In this document: positions 5,562 through 9,206 of the stretch, piece by piece | How the letters are laid out: each line of letters starts with the position of its first letter | Position numbering within the stretch: position 1 is the stretch's first letter | NCBI GenBank assembly: GCA_905233335.1 | Contig: CAJOED010000110.1 | Location: forward strand, 1 to 9,206 | Reading direction: 5' to 3' | Length of the DNA stretch: 9,206 nt | From: an uncultured Synergistales bacterium | Lineage (GTDB): Bacteria > Synergistota > Synergistia > Synergistales > Aminobacteriaceae | The notes under the pieces: model-generated | What the model was told of the DNA's origin: nothing | What the model saw: the letters and a program-made list of their open reading frames with translations, nothing else | Database searches by the model: none | Translations under genes and position numbers: made by a program

Positions 5562-6850
5562 GAATATTTTTGATGAGTATGGGTTGTGCCAAGAATACTG
5601 CAGACAGTGAACACCTCGCGGCACAGCTCACAAATTCCGGGCATGATGTAGTTGATGACGTTTCAGGGGCGGACGCGGCAATAATCAACACATGCGGTTT
5701 CATTCAGGACGCTGTGAAGGAGAACATAGACGCGATACTTGACCTTGAGAAGCTGAAACTTGACGGCAAAATTTCTACGCTGATTGTTGCGGGGTGCCTG
5801 GTGAACCGTTACGAGAAGGAATTGCGCACAGAGTTTTCACAGAGCGTTGATTTGTTCGTGCGTTCTGAAGAGTGGGACAAGGTGATTAGCTTTTTGGGCG
5901 GCGGTGAAAATCGTAACTGTGAACTCGTAACTCATGCCCTCGACAAAAATTACTGGACGCGGTACCTGAAAATCAGCGAGGGCTGCAACACGTTATGCTC
6001 ATACTGTGCAATACCCCTGATACGCGGACGATTGCGGAGTGTTCCGTTGAGGATGCTCATTGACGAGGCGTTAATGCTTTGTGCGGCAGGAGCGCGGGAG
6101 TTATGCCTTGTCAGTCAGGACTTGACGGTATACGGGCAGGACATCAGCACGAACCTTCAGTCCCTCATTCACGAACTCAATAACGAACTCCCGAAAAACA
6201 CGTGGCTGCGTCTTCTGTACCTTCACCCGAACAGAGTCGACGAGAGGCTGATTGATTTTCTGCTCGAACATGAACACGTCCTGCACTATCTCGACATACC
6301 GATACAGCACGCCGACCCCGAAATACTCTCGCGCATGAACAGACCGTGTGAGGACGGACACATGATGAGGATATTCCGCTACATTCGGAACGTTGACCCG
6401 TTGTTTGCGTTGCGTACTACGATAATGACGGGCTTTCCCGGAGAAACGGCAAAAAGTTTTGAGCGCGTAATCGATTTTGTGAGCGAGGTGGAATTTGACC
6501 GTCTTGGTGCGTTCGTATACTCTCCTGAAGAGGGGACGAGAGCGGCAGAGTTTCCCGGCCAAGTGTCGCGCAAAACAGCAGAAGCCCGGTGCAGTAAGCT
6601 CATGGACATTCAGCGGGAAATTTCGCAGGAACGCGGAGAACTATTTATCGGTCGTGAACTCTCTGTGCTCGTTGATGAGGTTGATGATGAAGCAGGAGAA
6701 GCATGGAGCAGAAGTTATCGTGATGCGCCTGAAGTTGACGGTATCGTGTGTCTGACGGGAAATATCGAGGGCGTGAAGCGGGGCGACATCGTGAGGGCAA
6801 AAATTTATGACTGTGCAGAAAATGATTTATTCGGTGAGGTGATAGCATGA
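5558..6850 (+). CDS. rimO: Ribosomal protein S12 methylthiotransferase
   Basis: RimO is a radical SAM enzyme that adds a methylthio group to the beta carbon of a conserved Asp in ribosomal protein S12, in the cytoplasm. The 430-residue length is typical. The N-terminal MTTase domain carries its three cluster cysteines, Cys10 (MGCAKNTADSE), Cys46 (NTCGF) and Cys80 (VAGCLV). The radical SAM cluster is Cys143-x3-Cys147-x2-Cys150 in SEGCNTLCSYCAIPLIRGR. Later come LDIPIQHADPEIL, TTIMTGFPGET, FVYSPEEGTRAAE and a C-terminal TRAM-like domain (about 365-430). The MGCAKN...DSE start and YSPEEGT favour RimO over MiaB. The GTG at 5558 is preferred because it gives the usual N-terminus (MRIFLMSMGC); ATGs at 5573 and 5579 would trim the first beta strand. 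Translation overlaps the upstream stop and, at the other end, the pgpA ATG. Confidence 0.95.
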   Translation: MRIFLMSMGCAKNTADSEHLAAQLTNSGHDVVDDVSGADAAIINTCGFIQDAVKENIDAILDLEKLKLDGKISTLIVAGCLVNRYEKELRTEFSQSVDLFVRSEEWDKVISFLGGGENRNCELVTHALDKNYWTRYLKISEGCNTLCSYCAIPLIRGRLRSVPLRMLIDEALMLCAAGARELCLVSQDLTVYGQDISTNLQSLIHELNNELPKNTWLRLLYLHPNRVDERLIDFLLEHEHVLHYLDIPIQHADPEILSRMNRPCEDGHMMRIFRYIRNVDPLFALRTTIMTGFPGETAKSFERVIDFVSEVEFDRLGAFVYSPEEGTRAAEFPGQVSRKTAEARCSKLMDIQREISQERGELFIGRELSVLVDEVDDEAGEAWSRSYRDAPEVDGIVCLTGNIEGVKRGDIVRAKIYDCAENDLFGEVIA

Positions 6851-7326
6851 AGAATTACCCTTGGTATGTATGGGTTGCTAGTGTTTTCGGGCTTGGCTTT
6901 ATCCCTTCAGGAATGCCCGGTACTGTGAGTTCTGCGGCGGCGTGTGTCGTGAGTATGTTCGTTGATGTGCCGCTATGGGTTATTGTGCTGGTGAGTGCAG
7001 TCGGTGTTTACGTTACGGGGAAATCGGAGACGTACTTCAACACAAAAGATCCCAGCTTCCTGAATATTGATGAAGTTCCGGGAATGTGGATAAGTATTTT
7101 CTTACTCCCGAAAAGTTTTATCATTCCGGGATTTTTCCTGTTCCGTCTGCTTGACATTCTCAAACCCTGGCCCATATCAGCAATGGAGAAATTACCCGGC
7201 GGCTGGGGAATTATGGCAGATGACATTGTCGGAGGAATTATGGCTAACATTATGCTTCACGGCCTGAATGCGTACTTGTACCATGCAGGGTGGATTTATG
7301 CGTTATGGGAGGCGTTCTCGAAATGA
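6847..7326 (+). CDS. pgpA: Phosphatidylglycerophosphatase A
   Basis: This 159-residue membrane enzyme of the PgpA family removes the terminal phosphate from phosphatidylglycerophosphate, giving phosphatidylglycerol for membrane lipid synthesis. Conserved features are visible in order: FIPSGMPGTVSS (18-29), KDPSFLNIDEVPG (67-79), the RLLDILKPWPI stretch (100-110), and ADDIVGGIMANI (124-135), whose acidic residues bind the metal. Several hydrophobic segments (about 30-57, 80-98, 127-150) fit an inner-membrane location. Its ATG overlaps the rimO stop (ATGA), with GAGGTG upstream, and its own stop overlaps the cinA ATG in the same way, so it is the middle gene of a translationally coupled run. 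Its function is unrelated to its neighbours, so the grouping appears to be a conserved housekeeping arrangement rather than a pathway. Confidence 0.92.
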   Translation: MKNYPWYVWVASVFGLGFIPSGMPGTVSSAAACVVSMFVDVPLWVIVLVSAVGVYVTGKSETYFNTKDPSFLNIDEVPGMWISIFLLPKSFIIPGFFLFRLLDILKPWPISAMEKLPGGWGIMADDIVGGIMANIMLHGLNAYLYHAGWIYALWEAFSK

Positions 7327-8543
7327 AGAGTGCTGTACTTGCGGCTATAGGTGATGAGTTATTGAGCGGAGCACGACTCGAAAAGAACGCTTCATTCATG
7401 GCGAAACATTTTCACAATCACGGGTGGAACGTCAAGCGCATAGAAGTAATTTCTGACGAGGAGAGCGAAATACTCTCTCTGTTATCTCGTTGGGTCGGCA
7501 ATACTGACCTGCTGATAATTTCCGGCGGTCTTGGCCCCACTCACGACGACAAAACACGTTACGCAATCGCAAAATATCTTGATTGTGAGCTGTCCCCGAA
7601 TGATGACATGTACAACATGGTACTGGAGCGCGTGAAAGATTATCCCGAACGTTACGCGTACACCGAAAAATGCCGTAACCCTCAAGCCTATATCCCGGTG
7701 AAATGTTCTGCTGTGTTCAATCCGGTGGGCTTTGCGCTGGGCATGAAGTTTCAGCAGGACGGGACAACAGTAATTGCGCTTCCCGGTGTGCCGTTAGAGT
7801 ATCAGGCTATGACCCGTCAGGAACTCCCCGAAATTTTTGCGCCGTCTCACACTTGGGCATCCGTAATCATTCTCGGCCTCCCCGAAATGACGATAGCGGA
7901 GAAAATCCCGGAGGTTATCAATAATCCCTCACTGCACATCTCAATACTCCCTGCTTCCCCGCAAGTGGAGCTGATAATACGCGGCAGCCCTGAACTCGTC
8001 GACGAGGCCGAAAAGCTGACACGTTCGCGCTTTGACAATGTACTCCCTCGCGGCTGTCTCTCACTCTCTGAAGCAGTAATCCATGAGGCGCGTACTCACG
8101 GCGTGAAGATTGCGTGTGCTGAGTCGTGTACGGGCGGTCTTGTCGGCGAACAGATTACGGCGATTGCGGGAAGCTCCGACGTGTTCAACGGCTCATGCGT
8201 AACTTACAGCAACGAGGCCAAGCAGAATATTTTGGGCGTGAAGAGTGAGACGCTGGCAAGTTTCGGTGCAGTGAGTGAGGAGTGTGCGCGGGAAATGGCA
8301 GAAGGTGCATTAAGAATTTATGATGCTGATTATGCAGTATCTACGACAGGAATTGCCGGGCCAGACGGAGGGAGTGAGAGTAAGCCGGTCGGCACTGTAT
8401 GGTTTGGACTTGCATCTAAGAACGGAGAATCGCATTCATTCATGAAGAAGCTACCCGGTAATCGCGGAGAAGTTAGGACGAGGGCAGTACGGTTTGCATT
8501 ATGTGAACTGTGGAAGATGATATATACATCAAAAATATATTAG
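7323..8543 (+). CDS. cinA: CinA-family protein with C-terminal nicotinamide-nucleotide amidase domain
   Basis: The 406-residue protein has both CinA domains. The N-terminal MoCF-like (COG1058) half starts AAIGDELLSGARLEKNASF and has the signature SGGLGPTHDD (67-76) and LPGVPLEYQAM. The C-terminal PncC-type half (about 250-400) has AESCTGGLVGE (from 266) and TTGIAGPDGGSESKPVGTV (from 342), including the expected active-site Ser268. PncC activity converts nicotinamide mononucleotide to nicotinic acid mononucleotide in NAD recycling; the N-terminal half is linked to ADP-ribose pyrophosphatase activity in some homologues. The frame is open from a GTG at 7290, but the ATG at 7323 is chosen: it gives the family N-terminus, overlaps the pgpA stop (ATGA), and has GGGAGG about 10 bases upstream. 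In some bacteria cinA is competence-induced and sits before recA; recA is not seen here. Confidence 0.94.
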   Translation: MKSAVLAAIGDELLSGARLEKNASFMAKHFHNHGWNVKRIEVISDEESEILSLLSRWVGNTDLLIISGGLGPTHDDKTRYAIAKYLDCELSPNDDMYNMVLERVKDYPERYAYTEKCRNPQAYIPVKCSAVFNPVGFALGMKFQQDGTTVIALPGVPLEYQAMTRQELPEIFAPSHTWASVIILGLPEMTIAEKIPEVINNPSLHISILPASPQVELIIRGSPELVDEAEKLTRSRFDNVLPRGCLSLSEAVIHEARTHGVKIACAESCTGGLVGEQITAIAGSSDVFNGSCVTYSNEAKQNILGVKSETLASFGAVSEECAREMAEGALRIYDADYAVSTTGIAGPDGGSESKPVGTVWFGLASKNGESHSFMKKLPGNRGEVRTRAVRFALCELWKMIYTSKIY

Positions 8544-8547
8544 GGGG
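8542..8547 (+). promoter_or_regulatory. Ribosome binding site supporting a TTG start
   Basis: AGGGGG overlaps the cinA stop codon and lies 10 bases before the TTG at 8558. An in-frame TGA at 8549-8551 blocks any earlier start, and the next in-frame ATG would remove about 60 residues and two membrane segments, so TTG is almost forced. Confidence 0.65.
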
Positions 8548-8557
8548 TTGAAATATA

Positions 8558-9001
8558 TTGATTGGCTTAGTCGATGTATTTGTGTTCATTGCAGATTTTC
8601 TTCTGGCTGTAGTTCGTCTTCTTCAGGAAGATTTGCTGTGGCTGAAAAATTATTTTCAGTCTCTCACGAACTGGGATTGTATTCTGTTCCTGTTGTTGCT
8701 TCTTGTGTATGTGGTTGTGTATAAATGGTTAATGCGTTTTGGTATCAGTTTATTTGTCTGGGCAGTGCGGCTTCTTCTAGGAATATTGAAGATTCCCTTT
8801 GCTTTTATTCACAATTTTTCAGAGCGTACCATACTATCAAGCCCTGATTATCGAATTGCATATAATCAAGGCTATAGAGATGGTGAGAAGGAACGTATAA
8901 GGCAGGAAGAGGAACGCAAGAAGCAGGAAGAAGAGGCCTTCATGCTGCAAAAGCCTACGCAATGGTGGAGGAAGTGGAGGAATCCGTTTTCATGGTTCTA
9001 A
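8558..9001 (+). CDS. Small membrane protein with charged coiled-coil tail, unknown function
   Basis: I do not recognise this 147-residue protein. Starting at the TTG, it shows three hydrophobic stretches: about residues 2-22, 40-60 (a Leu/Val-rich run after NWDCI) and 61-84. A soluble tail contains YNQGYRDGEKERIRQEEERK, a highly charged Glu/Arg/Lys helix likely to form a coiled coil, and the last residues are aromatic and basic (WWRKWRNPFSWF). It lies 14 bases after cinA with no terminator between, so it probably shares the operon. The extreme C-terminus could be an amphipathic, membrane-binding end. The start is inferred from the ribosome binding site and from the stop codon just upstream. 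Confidence 0.7.
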   Translation: MIGLVDVFVFIADFLLAVVRLLQEDLLWLKNYFQSLTNWDCILFLLLLLVYVVVYKWLMRFGISLFVWAVRLLLGILKIPFAFIHNFSERTILSSPDYRIAYNQGYRDGEKERIRQEEERKKQEEEAFMLQKPTQWWRKWRNPFSWF

Positions 9002-9008
9002 TTTACTC

Positions 9009-9014
9009 AGGAGG
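9009..9014 (+). promoter_or_regulatory. Ribosome binding site of the last, partial gene
   Basis: AGGAGG lies 10 bases before the ATG at 9025, which supports a real gene start here although the gene is cut by the window edge. Confidence 0.75.
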
Positions 9015-9024
9015 AAGATAAAAA

Positions 9025-9206
9025 ATGAATTTTGTTTTAACAACATTGCCGCATTGGATTAACAGCTTTGTACTTGCTCCTCTGATGACGTTCGTTGTAG
9101 GGCCTTCAATGTTCATATTGCCCAGTGCAGTTAAGGAACATTTTTCGGGAAATGCCCTGCGTCTGTTGTCGTTTTTGTTTATGGTGATACTTTTGAACGG
9201 AACTGT
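9025..9206 (+). CDS. Membrane protein, N-terminal part only
   Basis: The frame starts at ATG 9025 after a good ribosome binding site and stays open to the right edge, giving 60 residues. It has hydrophobic stretches around residues 14-34 (SFVLAPLMTFVVGPSMFILP) and 47-58 (LLSFLFMVILLN), so it is an integral membrane protein. I do not recognise the family. It begins 23 bases after the previous small membrane-protein gene, so the two may act together. Confidence 0.65.
   Translation, partial: MNFVLTTLPHWINSFVLAPLMTFVVGPSMFILPSAVKEHFSGNALRLLSFLFMVILLNGT

Noticed and set aside
7290..7322. GTG start extending CinA by 11 residues
   Set aside because: The extension lies within pgpA, has no ribosome binding site, and precedes the normal CinA N-terminus, which begins at 7323.

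Overview
This 9.2 kb window looks like ordinary bacterial chromosome: tightly packed genes, AGGAGG-type ribosome binding sites, and stop/start overlaps. Two sets read rightwards, with one leftward gene between them. The order rimO-pgpA-cinA, the fchA-folD pair and the secreted deacetylase of the 'TFDMCE' type suggest an anaerobic, probably gut-associated bacterium. My best guess is Synergistota, with Clostridia-like Bacillota as the alternative. This rests on remembered family and neighbourhood resemblance, not on a search.

Region 1 (about 1-2906, rightward) is a one-carbon cluster. FchA (methenyl-THF cyclohydrolase) lies 6 bases before FolD (methylene-THF dehydrogenase), which overlaps a ThrE-family threonine/serine exporter. 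This FolD lacks the Lys and Gln that the bifunctional enzyme needs for its cyclohydrolase step, so FchA probably supplies that step. Serine is the main one-carbon donor to folate, which makes the exporter a plausible neighbour.

Region 2 (about 2907-4289) holds a leftward gene for a secreted NodB-type polysaccharide deacetylase and is rich in local duplication. Its 3' end lies inside one copy of a 76-bp, nearly perfect tandem duplication. Upstream of its start are two decayed copies of its own 5' end, each keeping traces of the ribosome binding site and signal-peptide codons.

Region 3 (about 4302 to the right edge, rightward) begins with a Mrr-like protein: a winged-helix N-terminus, a very long acidic Pro/Glu-rich linker, and a Mrr-type nuclease fold whose catalytic residues look substituted. 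It is joined by overlapping stop/start codons to rimO, then pgpA, then cinA. Two small membrane-protein genes follow; the second runs off the window. The overlaps imply one translationally coupled operon that puts a DNA-binding, probably nuclease-dead protein first among housekeeping genes.

No tRNA, rRNA, CRISPR array, transposase or phage gene was seen. The most noteworthy items are the substituted Mrr-like protein in a housekeeping operon, the split of FolD/FchA activities, and the duplication scars at both ends of the deacetylase gene.
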